A DNA stretch of 64,000 nucleotides from positions 186,001 through 250,000 of the forward strand of contig NZ_JNJB01000008.1 in assembly GCF_000701505.1 (NCBI RefSeq), given 5' to 3'. Under the pieces are notes generated by a model. The model was not told the origin of the DNA and ran no database searches. It saw only the letters and a program-made list of their open reading frames with translations. A program made the translations under genes and the position numbers. The stretch's first letter is position 1. Every line of letters starts with the position of its first letter. The DNA comes from Dyadobacter crusticola DSM 16708 (lineage in GTDB: Bacteria; Bacteroidota; Bacteroidia; Cytophagales; Spirosomataceae). Shown piece by piece: positions 45,032-53,840 of this stretch.

Positions 45032-45967
45032 TTATTTAAACTGATACAAAAATCCGATACTAAGTGCCTGTGCAAATTGGATTTTGTTGCTTTGATCTTC
45101 GTCGTAAACCACAATTGCACCCAGATTTACATTGACATACCTATTAATCTTGGCTGTCAGCTGCGCGTCCAAACGGTTATCTATATTCAATGGATGTTTA
45201 AAGCTAGAATACATCAGGTACCTGAATTTCAGGTTTACATTCTTGGCGATATCTTTATCAAAGTTGGCAACCACCTGTATTAGGGCTGCTTCTGTTCTCA
45301 CGCGCCTGCCTATAGGTACGCCATAATTATTCTGATCAGGGGTATTTACATACAAATCAGTATCTATGACGATTGTATGGCGCAAGGCGCCGGGAGCAAA
45401 GTCAACAAAGAAGTAAGGGACCGGCCTGTATTCAATACCTATCGCCTCGGTAAGATATGCAGGAGAGAGGAGTCCTGAGACCTTCCTTTTTACACTTGCC
45501 GAATCCGGATTATCATCATAAGTATAGCCTGCGCTAAATTGTGAGAGGAAGTTAACATTTGCAAAAAGGCTCCACGCAGGCGTAAGTTCACGGTTATATT
45601 TTGTGTCGAAAAAGATCCTGTCAACGTTTTTCCTGCTTTGCTGACCTTTATTTCTGACGATTCCGTACTGAGATTGAAAGTCATTCCGCCAGGCATTTTT
45701 GCCTTGTTTCTTCTCTTTCAATGCATTGAAAAAAAGGCCCAATGCAACTGAGTTAACGCCACCGCCAGTCCAGTTACCGCTGAACGATCCCTGGTTCAGG
45801 TTAGCTCCAAACTCCATTTTTTTCCAAATGGTATCACCGGGTAATTTCAGCCGGTTTGCATAGATTGGATTTGACAAATCGACATTATTTTGAGAAAATG
45901 CCTGGAAAGTAATGAAAAGAAAAAACAGGGAGACGACATAGTGTGAACCACGCAGTATTCTGCTCAT
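45032..45967 (-). CDS. DUF3078 outer-membrane protein
   Basis: A 311-residue exported protein of the DUF3078 family. A signal peptide (about 1-25, ending AFSQ) is followed by WKKMEFGANLNQGSFSGNWTGGG, the family opening, and then alternating strands consistent with a beta barrel, ending LSIGFLYQFK. Members are Bacteroidota-specific and of unknown role. The ATG giving MSRILRGSHY is preferred over a TTG two codons upstream. An ECF sigma factor gene lies 96 bp upstream on the same strand. Confidence 0.82.
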   Translation of the reverse strand: MSRILRGSHYVVSLFFLFITFQAFSQNNVDLSNPIYANRLKLPGDTIWKKMEFGANLNQGSFSGNWTGGGVNSVALGLFFNALKEKKQGKNAWRNDFQSQYGIVRNKGQQSRKNVDRIFFDTKYNRELTPAWSLFANVNFLSQFSAGYTYDDNPDSASVKRKVSGLLSPAYLTEAIGIEYRPVPYFFVDFAPGALRHTIVIDTDLYVNTPDQNNYGVPIGRRVRTEAALIQVVANFDKDIAKNVNLKFRYLMYSSFKHPLNIDNRLDAQLTAKINRYVNVNLGAIVVYDEDQSNKIQFAQALSIGFLYQFK

Positions 45968-46063
45968 TATCAATTAATTTAATGAGTGAGGTAATTGAGT
46001 AAACGGGTATTTTGCCTGTTGTGAGCCGGATAAAGTAAAGCAATTTTCGCAAAATATGCCAAA

Positions 46064-46651
46064 TCAATGGCATAGAACTGTCTCCAGATACTTTTTCCTG
46101 AGCTTCTCACGGGACCGCATTAAACGCATTTTCACCGCACTCTCAGTCATTTTGAAAATATGTGCAATTTCTCTGATTGTGCGATCGTCCAGATACTTAA
46201 GGTACAGCAACGACTTCTCTTCCAGGTTTAAGTGACTGAGTGCCGCTTTCAGACTGGTTGTATTGACTTCTTCAACTTCAAATATCCGCTGAATATCAAA
46301 ATCATCCTCCTGATCAGCATTTTCTACGTAAATGGTCACAATTTTTCGCCGTCCCGACCGCATGATGTCCATGCAATGATTGTAAGTAATTGAAAACAGC
46401 CAGGTAGCAAATTTGGCGTCCTCTTTGAAGGAGCTCATTTTAAAGAGCAGTTTGAGGAATATATCTTGGGTGAGGTCCTCCGAGCGGGAAATGTCTTTGG
46501 TGAGGGAAAGGCATTTTTGATATACTTTAAAAGCATAGCGCTCGTAAAGCTTCTGAAAATAGCGGTTGTCTTGTGAATCCAAGAAAAGCTTGACTAGCTC
46601 TTCGTCCGATGCATTATGCTGTGCATAATCTTCAAATAAAAGTTCAATCAT
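46064..46651 (-). CDS. RNA polymerase sigma factor, ECF family
   Basis: A 195-residue ECF sigma factor. Region 2 is at about 28-100 (YFQKLYERYAFKVYQKCLSL, EDLTQDIFLKLLFKM, FATWLFSITYNHCMDIMR) and region 4 at about 130-190 (DDRTIREIAHIFKMTESAVKMRLMRSREKL). The ATG giving MIELLFEDYAQHN is chosen; a TTG four codons upstream is the alternative. No anti-sigma factor gene is adjacent; the next gene is the DUF3078 barrel, which could be a target. Confidence 0.9.
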   Translation of the reverse strand: MIELLFEDYAQHNASDEELVKLFLDSQDNRYFQKLYERYAFKVYQKCLSLTKDISRSEDLTQDIFLKLLFKMSSFKEDAKFATWLFSITYNHCMDIMRSGRRKIVTIYVENADQEDDFDIQRIFEVEEVNTTSLKAALSHLNLEEKSLLYLKYLDDRTIREIAHIFKMTESAVKMRLMRSREKLRKKYLETVLCH

Positions 46652-46724
46652 CCTGGTTCGCAATTCGCTGATAGCGTGTGTAAAAAACTAAGAGGGTATA
46701 TTAATTTTTCGTAAATATTAAAAA

Positions 46725-46760
46725 ACAACGCCTGGTATACAAATACATACCAGGCGTTGT
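46725..46760 (-). terminator. Terminator after tsf
   Basis: A perfect 14-bp stem (46725-46738 with 46747-46760; ACAACGCCTGGTAT and its complement), loop of 8, followed by a T-run on the minus strand. It ends the rplM-rpsI-rpsB-tsf transcript 26 bp after the tsf stop codon. Confidence 0.9.
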
Positions 46761-46786
46761 CAACATTATTTTATTTCGAAAAATCC

Positions 46787-47623
46787 TTATCCTCCAATGG
46801 ATACACGCTTGAACGATGTAACAGACAATCCCTTGGCTGTTTTTTCCAAAAGCTGACGGATTGTCAAAGAAGAATCTTTCACAAATTCCTGATTCAGCAA
46901 TGTATTGTCTTTATAGAATTTCTGCAGCTTGCCTTGTGCAATTTTTTCAAGCATTGCTTCCGGCTTACCTTCTGCACGTGCCTGCTCTTTACCAACTTCG
47001 ATTTCGCGCTCGATAGTAGCAGCGTCAACTTCGTCTTTATCCAAAGCGATTGGCTTCATTGCCGCAATTTGCATGGCAACATCTTTACCAAGCTCCGTCA
47101 CGTCAGTACCGTTCACACCATTGAATGCAACCAATACTCCCAATTTACCATTTGAGTGGATGTAAGGAACAACCTGATCAGCTGTTACATTTTCGTAAGC
47201 AGTGATTTCCAGTTTCTCTCCCAATTTACCAACCAGATCAACGATATGCTCGCTTACCGGGCGACCATCGGCCAAAGTAGCTGAAAGCAGCGCTTCTTTG
47301 TCAGCGATGTTGTCAGCAGCAGCTTTATCCAGAATGCTCTGCGCAAGGTTTTTGAAATCTTCAACGTTTGAAACAGGCTCAGTTTCGCATGCAAGAGCTA
47401 CCAATTTACCATTGGTACCGTCCTCGCTGATTTTCACCAGTACAGCACCTTCGGAAACGGTGTTGTCCGCGCGTTTCGCAGCGACTTTCTGTCCTTGTTT
47501 ACGAAGAATGTCAACGGCCTTGTCAAAATCACCATCAGCTTCCTGAAGTGCTTTTTTACAATCCATCATGCCCGCCCCGGTCATTTGGCGGAGTTTGTTT
47601 ACATCTTGTGCGGTAATTGCCAT
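46787..47623 (-). CDS. tsf: Translation elongation factor Ts
   Basis: A 278-residue EF-Ts, the nucleotide exchange factor for EF-Tu. The N-terminal UBA-like part VNKLRQMTGAGMMDCKKALQ (8-27), which includes the TGAGMMDCKKAL signature, and the following core with ACETEPVSNVEDF are typical. The C-terminal SSLTIRQLLEKTAKGLSV is also present. It follows rpsB, the universal rpsB-tsf pair, but a strong hairpin lies between them. Confidence 0.96.
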   Translation of the reverse strand: MAITAQDVNKLRQMTGAGMMDCKKALQEADGDFDKAVDILRKQGQKVAAKRADNTVSEGAVLVKISEDGTNGKLVALACETEPVSNVEDFKNLAQSILDKAAADNIADKEALLSATLADGRPVSEHIVDLVGKLGEKLEITAYENVTADQVVPYIHSNGKLGVLVAFNGVNGTDVTELGKDVAMQIAAMKPIALDKDEVDAATIEREIEVGKEQARAEGKPEAMLEKIAQGKLQKFYKDNTLLNQEFVKDSSLTIRQLLEKTAKGLSVTSFKRVSIGG

Positions 47624-47663
47624 GATTTTATTTAATATGAATTATTAACTCGTTTAAAAAATG

Positions 47664-47693
47664 ATAGCCCATAGCGAAATGGCTATGGGCTAT
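47664..47693 (-). terminator. Hairpin between rpsB and tsf (attenuator or terminator)
   Basis: A perfect 12-bp stem ATAGCCCATAGC/GCTATGGGCTAT with a 6-base loop, followed on the minus strand by CATTTTTT. Since tsf lies downstream with 127 bp between the genes and no strong promoter in the gap, partial termination is likely. Confidence 0.75.
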
Positions 47694-47750
47694 TTTATCT
47701 AATCAGATACAAACGTGGATTTGAAAACCCATGCCATATCGCCCTAATTT

Positions 47751-48578
47751 TTATTCGTCATCACCCTCGGCTACTGCTTCTTCAGCAACTTCTGCGCGTG
47801 GTGCAGCAGGAGCAGCTTCCTCGTTGCCTTTGTCAACCTGACGTTTGGCTTCTTCTTCCTCTACCAGGCGCTGATCGTCTTTATCTTGTTTGCGTTCCAT
47901 CAAACCTTCTTCGATTGCTTTTCCGATCGCCAATGTGATCAATGAGATTGCTTTGTAAGCATCGTCATTGCTTGGGATTGGAAAGTCAACTAATTCAGGG
48001 TTTGAGTTCGTATCGCAAATCGCAAAAATGGGGATGTTCAATCTTTTTGCCTCTGAAACGGCAATGTGCTCGCGTTTTACATCAACGATGAAAAGGGCAG
48101 CAGGAAGACGGGTTAGGTCAGCTACACCACCTAAAACTCTTTCCAGTTTATCCTTTTCACGTGTAAGCATCAGGCGCTCTCTCTTCGCTATATTGCTAAC
48201 CGTGGTTTCGTCTTTTAGCATCTTCTCAAGAGTCTGCATTTTTTTCAAAGACTTGCGAATAGTGCCGAAATTTGTAAGCATACCACCCAACCAGCGATCA
48301 GTTACGTAAGGCATTTTAAGGCGTTTCGCCTCTTCTGTTACGATTTCCTGTGCTTGTTTTTTAGTAGCAACAAACATGATCTTACGTCCAGAACGAACGA
48401 TTTGCTTCAACGCAGCTTCGGCGTCGTTGATGCAGCTCAAAGTTTTGTTCAGGTCAATGATGTGGATCCCGTTCTTCTCCATAAAAATATATGGAGCCAT
48501 ACGCGGATCCCACTTGCGGGTAAGGTGACCAAAATGGACACCTGCATCCAATAGTTCTTTATATTCTATTTGTGCCAT
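47751..48578 (-). CDS. rpsB: 30S ribosomal protein S2
   Basis: A 275-residue S2 protein of the small subunit, which binds near S1 at the mRNA exit. The N-terminal YKELLDAGVHFGHLTRKWDPRM and the later DRWLGGMLTNFGTIRKSL and VDVKREHIAVSEAKRL are hallmarks. The C-terminus carries an acidic Glu/Ala tail (about 225-275). It lies between rpsI and tsf. Confidence 0.96.
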   Translation of the reverse strand: MAQIEYKELLDAGVHFGHLTRKWDPRMAPYIFMEKNGIHIIDLNKTLSCINDAEAALKQIVRSGRKIMFVATKKQAQEIVTEEAKRLKMPYVTDRWLGGMLTNFGTIRKSLKKMQTLEKMLKDETTVSNIAKRERLMLTREKDKLERVLGGVADLTRLPAALFIVDVKREHIAVSEAKRLNIPIFAICDTNSNPELVDFPIPSNDDAYKAISLITLAIGKAIEEGLMERKQDKDDQRLVEEEEAKRQVDKGNEEAAPAAPRAEVAEEAVAEGDDE

Positions 48579-48662
48579 TACAGATAAAATGTTTTGAAAG
48601 AATGTCTTAATAAATTACGCAGCACAGCACATCGGGCACGATAAGTACTGCCTGGACTTTTG

Positions 48663-48731
48663 AAGTTTATGAGTTTTGAGTTTATGAGTTGCAAGTATGA
48701 ACTGAACTCTAAACTCCTGAACTTTAAACTT
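48663..48731. repeat. Imperfect inverted repeat between rpsI and rpsB
   Basis: The left arm (48663-48690) is itself two near-copies of AGTTTATGAGTT, and the right arm (48705-48731) is a loose inverted match with TAAACTC/AACTTTAAACTT motifs. About three quarters of positions can pair, leaving a 14-base loop. It begins right after the rpsI stop codon on the minus strand. Confidence 0.6.
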
Positions 48732-48732
48732 A

Positions 48733-49119
48733 TTAACGTTTCGAGAACTGGAACCGCTTACGAGCCTTAGCACGTCCGTATTTCTTACGTTCCACCATAC
48801 GAGGGTCACGCGTAAGGAATCCTTCTTTTTTCAAAGCGCCACGGAACTCTCCGTTATATTCGCAAAGTGCACGGGAAACAGCCATACGGATTGCTTCCGC
48901 CTGTCCTGAGATCCCGCCGCCTCTTACATTCACTTTAAGGTCATAACCATTACCTCCGCTAATTACAGCGAAAGGTTGTTGAAGAACGATCTGGTGTACT
49001 TCGAATGGAAAATACTCTTTGTAATCGCGGCCGTTTACTTTAATATCTCCTTTACCTGGCGTCATATAAATGCGCGCCACGGCAGTTTTTCTTCTACCTA
49101 TTGTGTTGATCACTTCCAT
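48733..49119 (-). CDS. rpsI: 30S ribosomal protein S9
   Basis: A 128-residue S9 protein, whose C-terminal tail reaches the P-site tRNA. The signature GGGISGQAEAIRMAVSRAL lies near 66-85, and the tail ends KKYGRAKARKRFQFSKR with the conserved terminal Arg. It follows rplM by 3 bp, as in nearly all bacteria. Confidence 0.97.
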   Translation of the reverse strand: MEVINTIGRRKTAVARIYMTPGKGDIKVNGRDYKEYFPFEVHQIVLQQPFAVISGGNGYDLKVNVRGGGISGQAEAIRMAVSRALCEYNGEFRGALKKEGFLTRDPRMVERKKYGRAKARKRFQFSKR

Positions 49120-49122
49120 GAA

Positions 49123-49566
49123 TTACAATTGGATTTGTTTTGGTTGCTGAGCGCTGTGCGGATGTTCTGCCGCTGCGTAAACAAACAGGTTTGTAAATAA
49201 ACGACGTCCCAAACGATTCTTTGGAAGCATACCTCTTACGGCCTTCTCAAGTACCCGCTCTGGGTGCTTTTCGAGCAACTCACGAGGAGTTTGAAAACGT
49301 TGACCTCCCGGATAGCCAGTGTGACGAACATAAACTTTGTCTGTCATCTTCTTTCCTGTCAACTTAATTTTATCGGCGTTGATAACAATTACGTTATCGC
49401 CACAATCCACATGAGGAGTGTAACTGGCTTTGTGCTTGCCCCTGATGATTTTTGCAACTTCACTGGCCAAACGACCAAGAACTGCATCCTGAGCATCCAC
49501 AACAACCCACTCCTTGTTTACTGTGTTTTTGTTCGCCGAGATGGTTTTGTAGCTTAACGTATCCAC
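49123..49566 (-). CDS. rplM: 50S ribosomal protein L13
   Basis: A 147-residue L13, an early assembly protein of the large subunit. [20 protein letters not shown] and the signature [18 protein letters not shown] are clear. I place the start at a GTG (49566-49564) giving [10 protein letters not shown], the form typical of Bacteroidota; a TTG three codons upstream would add three residues. It is the first gene of rplM-rpsI-rpsB-tsf. Confidence 0.95.
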   Translation of the reverse strand: MDTLSYKTISANKNTVNKEWVVVDAQDAVLGRLASEVAKIIRGKHKASYTPHVDCGDNVIVINADKIKLTGKKMTDKVYVRHTGYPGGQRFQTPRELLEKHPERVLEKAVRGMLPKNRLGRRLFTNLFVYAAAEHPHSAQQPKQIQL

Positions 49567-49638
49567 GATTAACAAAAATTTAATTGATTTTCAATATATT
49601 ACACTGCAACAAGACAGTCCCATCGCAAAATGGGAGTG

Positions 49639-49670
49639 CAAATATAGAGTTTAACAAATTGAATTACAAG
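49639..49670 (-). promoter_or_regulatory. Promoter of rplM-rpsI-rpsB-tsf
   Basis: TTG (49669-49667), a 20-bp spacer and TATATTTG (49646-49639) on the minus strand fit the Bacteroidota promoter with an exact -7 box, about 73 bp before the rplM start. Confidence 0.65.
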
Positions 49671-49697
49671 AATGTATTGGAAATTTCCCGTAGCGGC

Positions 49698-50396
49698 TCA
49701 ATAGATGGGGAAGCTAAGTGCCACATACGGCATATTATACAGGTTGTAAACACGCCGCTGTCTGTTATCCAGCAGCACCTTACGATTACTTTGCTTGCGG
49801 GTAACGTAGGCAATCTGACCGTGCAGGTATCCCAGCTTTACACCAAGCCTTTTAAAGAGAAAAACCCTTGCATAAATCTCTGACTGTCCATTGTAGTTCT
49901 TCAAAGCCAGCGGGGCAAAATTGAAAATTACCGGAGAAGTTGATATCCATTGCTGATAATAAGGCGCTCCTACGGTTGGTTCTACACTTGGTTCTTTATC
50001 GTAAAAACCGCGTCGCCTTGTACCATAAGATGCGCCGATAAGATCCGTATTCACACCAAGATCCACCCGCCAGATCCTGAAATTCGCGCCTATCACAAAA
50101 CTTACGCCATTCGCAGAAACATTTGTGTATTCAAGAAAGTCGCTGTTCGATTTTTTTGAATAAAGATTGGTCCGCCCAGCATAATATCCCCACGCCCTGA
50201 ACCCAAGTCCCGCGCGCAGCCAGGGCACATTGTTCGGACTGATTTCTTCATGGTAAAGAACCGAGGGAGCCCACGAAGTGCTGTTAAAACCCGCGCCTAC
50301 ATCCACACCTGCGCTTACCTGCGACTGTCGCTGCCCGAAAGCAATGCTGCTGGCTAATGTGAAGATTAAAAGCGGTAGTATGTGAATAGTTCTCAT
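49698..50396 (-). CDS. Predicted outer-membrane protein of unknown function
   Basis: A 232-residue exported protein. A signal peptide (about 1-21, ending AFGQ) is followed by strand-rich sequence with many aromatic residues (GVDVGAGFNSTSWAPSVLY, LGFRAWGYYAG), ending YVALSFPIY; an eight-stranded porin-like barrel would fit. I do not recognise a named family. It stands alone between rplM and a DUF1080 gene. A possible -7 box TATATTTG lies at 50456-50449. Confidence 0.65.
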   Translation of the reverse strand: MRTIHILPLLIFTLASSIAFGQRQSQVSAGVDVGAGFNSTSWAPSVLYHEEISPNNVPWLRAGLGFRAWGYYAGRTNLYSKKSNSDFLEYTNVSANGVSFVIGANFRIWRVDLGVNTDLIGASYGTRRRGFYDKEPSVEPTVGAPYYQQWISTSPVIFNFAPLALKNYNGQSEIYARVFLFKRLGVKLGYLHGQIAYVTRKQSNRKVLLDNRQRRVYNLYNMPYVALSFPIY

Positions 50397-50536
50397 TCAA
50401 ATGAAACTTGGATAAGTGATGATTTTAAAGCCTTAAAGTTATGACAGGCAAATATAACTTGCAGCACCAGAAGATTTGCGATATTGCAAATTTCAAGCTG
50501 CATTCCATTTCCTGATATTAAGTATAAACTAAACCC

Positions 50537-51268
50537 ATGAAAATACTTTTCACCAAAACCTTATGGAGCAGCGCCATGTGCTTTACGCTCGTTCTGTTCT
50601 TTTGTTCCAAAATGCTCTACGCGCAGGATTCCGGCGAGCTGGCTTTCAGGCCTTTGTTTAATGGAAAAAACCTTGACGGCTGGGTGGACGTCAACACTTC
50701 CAAAGAAACCTGGAAAGTGAAAAATGGAACGCTGATCTGCTCGGGAAAGCCAATTGGCGTCATGCGGTCTGACAGACAATACGAAAATTTCATCCTCGAA
50801 GTGGAATGGAAACACATGGAAGCCGGCGGCAACTCGGGCATATTCGTGTGGAGTGAAGGAACACCACAGGAGCACGATCCGCTTACGAAAGCGATAGAAG
50901 TACAAATGCTTGAACTGGAGTATGCGCCGCAGCATAATGCAACAGAAGATTATGTACATGGCGAACTGTTCCCGACAATGGGAATGACCGCTATCCCCGA
51001 TAACCCACGTGGTAACAGAAGCAAGTCGCTCGAAAAACGGTGCAAGGGCAAAGGAGAATGGAATAAATATGTGGTGGTTTGTATAGACGGCACTGTAAAG
51101 CTGTCAGTGAATGGAAAGTGTGTAAACGGACTGCGCAATTCTGAAAGAAAGAAAGGGTATATCTGCCTCGAAGCAGAAGGCGCTGAGATCCATTTCAGGA
51201 ATATGAAAATAATGGAGCTCCCGGGCGGCATTACCTCGCCGGAACAAACAGCGCCGCTTGTCGACTGA
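50537..51268 (+). CDS. DUF1080 family secreted protein (3-keto-disaccharide hydrolase type)
   Basis: A 243-residue exported protein. Residues 1-29 are a signal peptide; the mature part begins [18 protein letters not shown], the opening of DUF1080 domains, a concanavalin-like beta-sandwich. Further family marks are [20 protein letters not shown] and a late [10 protein letters not shown]. Some members hydrolyse 3-keto-glycosides; others have no shown activity. No gluconate-type oxidoreductase lies next to it. Confidence 0.82.
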   Translation: MKILFTKTLWSSAMCFTLVLFFCSKMLYAQDSGELAFRPLFNGKNLDGWVDVNTSKETWKVKNGTLICSGKPIGVMRSDRQYENFILEVEWKHMEAGGNSGIFVWSEGTPQEHDPLTKAIEVQMLELEYAPQHNATEDYVHGELFPTMGMTAIPDNPRGNRSKSLEKRCKGKGEWNKYVVVCIDGTVKLSVNGKCVNGLRNSERKKGYICLEAEGAEIHFRNMKIMELPGGITSPEQTAPLVD

Positions 51269-51321
51269 TTGTGAACTTGATTTTCTGCATTAACTTAGGT
51301 CAGCTATAACAATTCTTTTAC

Positions 51322-52125
51322 ATGAAAATCTCCTTCGTCGGGGCCGGGAACGTGGCCTGGCACCTTGCTCAGGCTTTTGAAGATGCCGGACACTGGATTT
51401 GTGAGGTATACAGCCGCGACACGCAAAAAGCCCGGCAGCTTGCCTCCAACCTGTACGATACCAACATCCAGCCCGACCTCAACTTCTCCGAAAGCGAAGC
51501 CGAAGTGATTGTTATCGCTGTCAGCGACGACGCGATTGAAAGTGTCTTAGAGCGCATTGTGCTCCCCGAAGGAGTAATACTGGTTCATACCTCAGGCACC
51601 CGCTCGCTCGCCGAATTTCAGAACCTGGTGGAGATTTACAGCGACGTATTTGTGCATACGGGCGTGTTTTACCCTTTACAGACTTTCACCAAAGAAGTCG
51701 AAATGGATTACCGCGAAATACCTTTTTGTATTGAATCAAAAACGGAGCTGATTGAAAACAAGCTGATGCAGCTCGCCCAGAGTATCAGTGACCAGGTCAA
51801 CAGAATGGATTCGGACGAGCGGTTTATCCTGCATGTGGCGGCAGTTTTTGCTAGTAACTTCACCAATTACATGCTTACTGTTTCAAATGATATTTTGGAA
51901 AGGGAACAGTTGAATTTTGAGCTGTTAAAACCTTTGATTCAGACTACAATCTATAAAGCACTTGCTTCCGACGACCCTTCGCTGGTGCAAACGGGTCCGG
52001 CCCGGCGCGGTGACTGGAAGACAACTGCAAGGCACCTGGAATATCTGCAGGAAACTGATGAAGACTGGACCGAGATCTACCGGCTTTTAACGGACAAAAT
52101 CAGGAATACCTACATCTCAAAATAG
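51322..52125 (+). CDS. Rossmann-like and DUF2520 domain protein
   Basis: A 267-residue protein with an N-terminal NAD(P)-binding fold (ISFVGAGNVAWHLAQAFEDAG) and a C-terminal helical DUF2520 domain (VNRMDSDERFILHVAAVFASNFTNYM, TGPARRGDWKTTARHLEYL). The build is like F420- or NADP-dependent dehydrogenases such as pyrroline-5-carboxylate reductase, but the substrate is unknown. It lies 63 bp before the KdsC-like gene on the same strand, a pair often seen in Bacteroidota. Confidence 0.88.
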   Translation: MKISFVGAGNVAWHLAQAFEDAGHWICEVYSRDTQKARQLASNLYDTNIQPDLNFSESEAEVIVIAVSDDAIESVLERIVLPEGVILVHTSGTRSLAEFQNLVEIYSDVFVHTGVFYPLQTFTKEVEMDYREIPFCIESKTELIENKLMQLAQSISDQVNRMDSDERFILHVAAVFASNFTNYMLTVSNDILEREQLNFELLKPLIQTTIYKALASDDPSLVQTGPARRGDWKTTARHLEYLQETDEDWTEIYRLLTDKIRNTYISK

Positions 52126-52188
52126 CAAATCCTGCGGGCGGGAAAAAAGTTAGCCTATATTTGCAGGATTCCCCAATTAACCATTTTC

Positions 52189-52710
52189 ATGAGCGCCAAC
52201 CTGACCGAGCGGTTCAAACAGATTACTACTTTCATTTTTGATATCGATGGTGTGATGACCGACGGAAGCGTTATCGCATTGGAAACCGGAGAACAACCCA
52301 GGTCATTCAATGTAAAAGACGGGTATGGAATCAACCGTGCTATTAAAATGGGTTATCGGGTTGCCATTATCTCAGCCCAGAACCAAATGGGCGTGCGAAA
52401 AAGACTTGAATACCTGGGTATAAGAGACATTTTCATCGGCACCTCTCCGGACGGAAAACTTCCTGTTTTCAAAAAGTATCTTGCAGAAACCGGTCTGAGT
52501 GAATCCGAGATCGTATTTATGGGCGACGATCTGCCCGATTACGAGGTGATGCGTACCGGCGTACTCTCAGCCTGCCCCGCCGATTCCACTGACGAAATCC
52601 TGGCATTGTCCGACTATATCTCTCCTAAAAATGGCGGTCACGGCGCAGTTCGCGATCTGATCGAGCAGGTGATGAAAGTGCAGGGAAAATGGATGGCTTG
52701 GTTTGAATAA
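52189..52710 (+). CDS. KdsC-like HAD phosphatase
   Basis: A 173-residue HAD-superfamily phosphatase of the KdsC type (C0 subfamily without a cap). Motif I is FDIDGVMTDGS (catalytic Asp residues near 18 and 20), motif III has the Lys in SPDGKLPVFKK, and motif IV is GDDLPDYEVM. KdsC removes the phosphate of KDO 8-phosphate in lipopolysaccharide synthesis. No kdsA or kdsB lies nearby, so a related sugar acid is also possible. Confidence 0.87.
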   Translation: MSANLTERFKQITTFIFDIDGVMTDGSVIALETGEQPRSFNVKDGYGINRAIKMGYRVAIISAQNQMGVRKRLEYLGIRDIFIGTSPDGKLPVFKKYLAETGLSESEIVFMGDDLPDYEVMRTGVLSACPADSTDEILALSDYISPKNGGHGAVRDLIEQVMKVQGKWMAWFE

Positions 52711-52721
52711 ATACATCCAAA

Positions 52722-53837
52722 GTGGAAAAAAAGCGGTACTTTCCTAATCTCAATGGCATTCGCTGCATTGCGGCACTTCTGGTTGTATTCCATCACCTGG
52801 AACAGGCAAAACATGCGCTGGGGATTGCCAATTTATACGAGCTGCCGATCATTCAGCACGCAGGAAGATTAGGCGTTGGTCTGTTTTTTGTACTCAGCGG
52901 ATTTCTGATTACTTACCTGCTGCTCGATGAAAGAGGTCGCTTCGGCAATGTGGACGCCCGTAAGTTTTATCTCCGCCGCGTATTCCGGATCTGGCCCATT
53001 TACTTCCTGATTATTATCCTTTCATTTTTCGTCTTCCCCCACATTGATATTCTTGATTATCCGGGTATTGATGAAAAGTTGAGAACAAACTCGGTTGAAA
53101 GATTAACGCTCCTCTTTTTAGTCTTGCCGAATTACGCATTCGTGCTGTACGACTTACCTTACTGGTGCGCGCAAGCGTGGTCCATTGGAGTGGAAGAGCA
53201 ATTTTACTATTTGTGGCCGTGGCTGATCAAGTATCCTAAAAGACGCATTCCGATAATCATAGCTTTTCTTGCTATTTCCGCAGCATTGCTTTATGCCGGC
53301 ATTACGCTGCTTGATCCTTCGGAAGAAGCCAGGAATGCGATTATCTCTACCTTCCTCGGACAATTCCGAATTCAGACCATGGCGCTGGGCGGGCTGTGTG
53401 CGTGGCTGGTTTATAATGACAAAAACTCAATACTTGATCTGCTTTTCAGGAAAGACGTACAGATTGTTGCCTACGTTCTACTTGCGGGGCTTTTCTTGTC
53501 CGGCGTGCATTTCTTTGGTTTCCTGGAAGTCTACGCGCTCTTTTTTGCCTTCTTTATTCTTAATGTATCCTGCAATCCGAACTCCATGATCAGTCTGCAA
53601 AATCCGGTAATGGATCATTTAGGTAAGATCTCCTACGGACTTTACATTTACCACGTAGTTGTGATTGTTTTAATTATCAATCTGCTGAATAAGTACCTGC
53701 CCGATTGGAGTGGAACTTCTTACCAGATAGCACTTTACGTACTCACATTCGTCGGTTCGGTCGCAGTAGCCTCATTCTCGTTTTCCTATTTTGAAAAACC
53801 CTTACTGGAATTCAAAGACAGGAAATTCGGCAGGTAA
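52722..53837 (+). CDS. Acyltransferase 3 family membrane protein
   Basis: A 371-residue polytopic protein with about ten membrane segments, of the OafA/acyltransferase 3 family that O-acetylates cell-surface sugars. The N-terminal NLNGIRCIAALLVVFHHLEQ holds the key His, and FYLRRVFRIWPIYFL is the conserved Arg-rich loop. No SGNH domain is fused. The start codon is GTG (52722); there is no closer ATG upstream of the conserved start. It follows the KdsC gene by 11 bp and may be in one operon with it. Confidence 0.9.
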   Translation: MEKKRYFPNLNGIRCIAALLVVFHHLEQAKHALGIANLYELPIIQHAGRLGVGLFFVLSGFLITYLLLDERGRFGNVDARKFYLRRVFRIWPIYFLIIILSFFVFPHIDILDYPGIDEKLRTNSVERLTLLFLVLPNYAFVLYDLPYWCAQAWSIGVEEQFYYLWPWLIKYPKRRIPIIIAFLAISAALLYAGITLLDPSEEARNAIISTFLGQFRIQTMALGGLCAWLVYNDKNSILDLLFRKDVQIVAYVLLAGLFLSGVHFFGFLEVYALFFAFFILNVSCNPNSMISLQNPVMDHLGKISYGLYIYHVVVIVLIINLLNKYLPDWSGTSYQIALYVLTFVGSVAVASFSFSYFEKPLLEFKDRKFGR

Positions 53838-53840
53838 GCT

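Noticed and set aside
50474-50491. Inverted repeat ATTTGC-GATATT-GCAAAT between the outer-membrane protein and DUF1080 genes
   Set aside because: Six-base AT-rich arms are expected by chance at this rate, and no promoter element lies at a fitting distance.
53154-53363. Minus-strand open frame inside the acyltransferase gene
   Set aside because: Short, no family resemblance, covered by a well-supported gene on the other strand.
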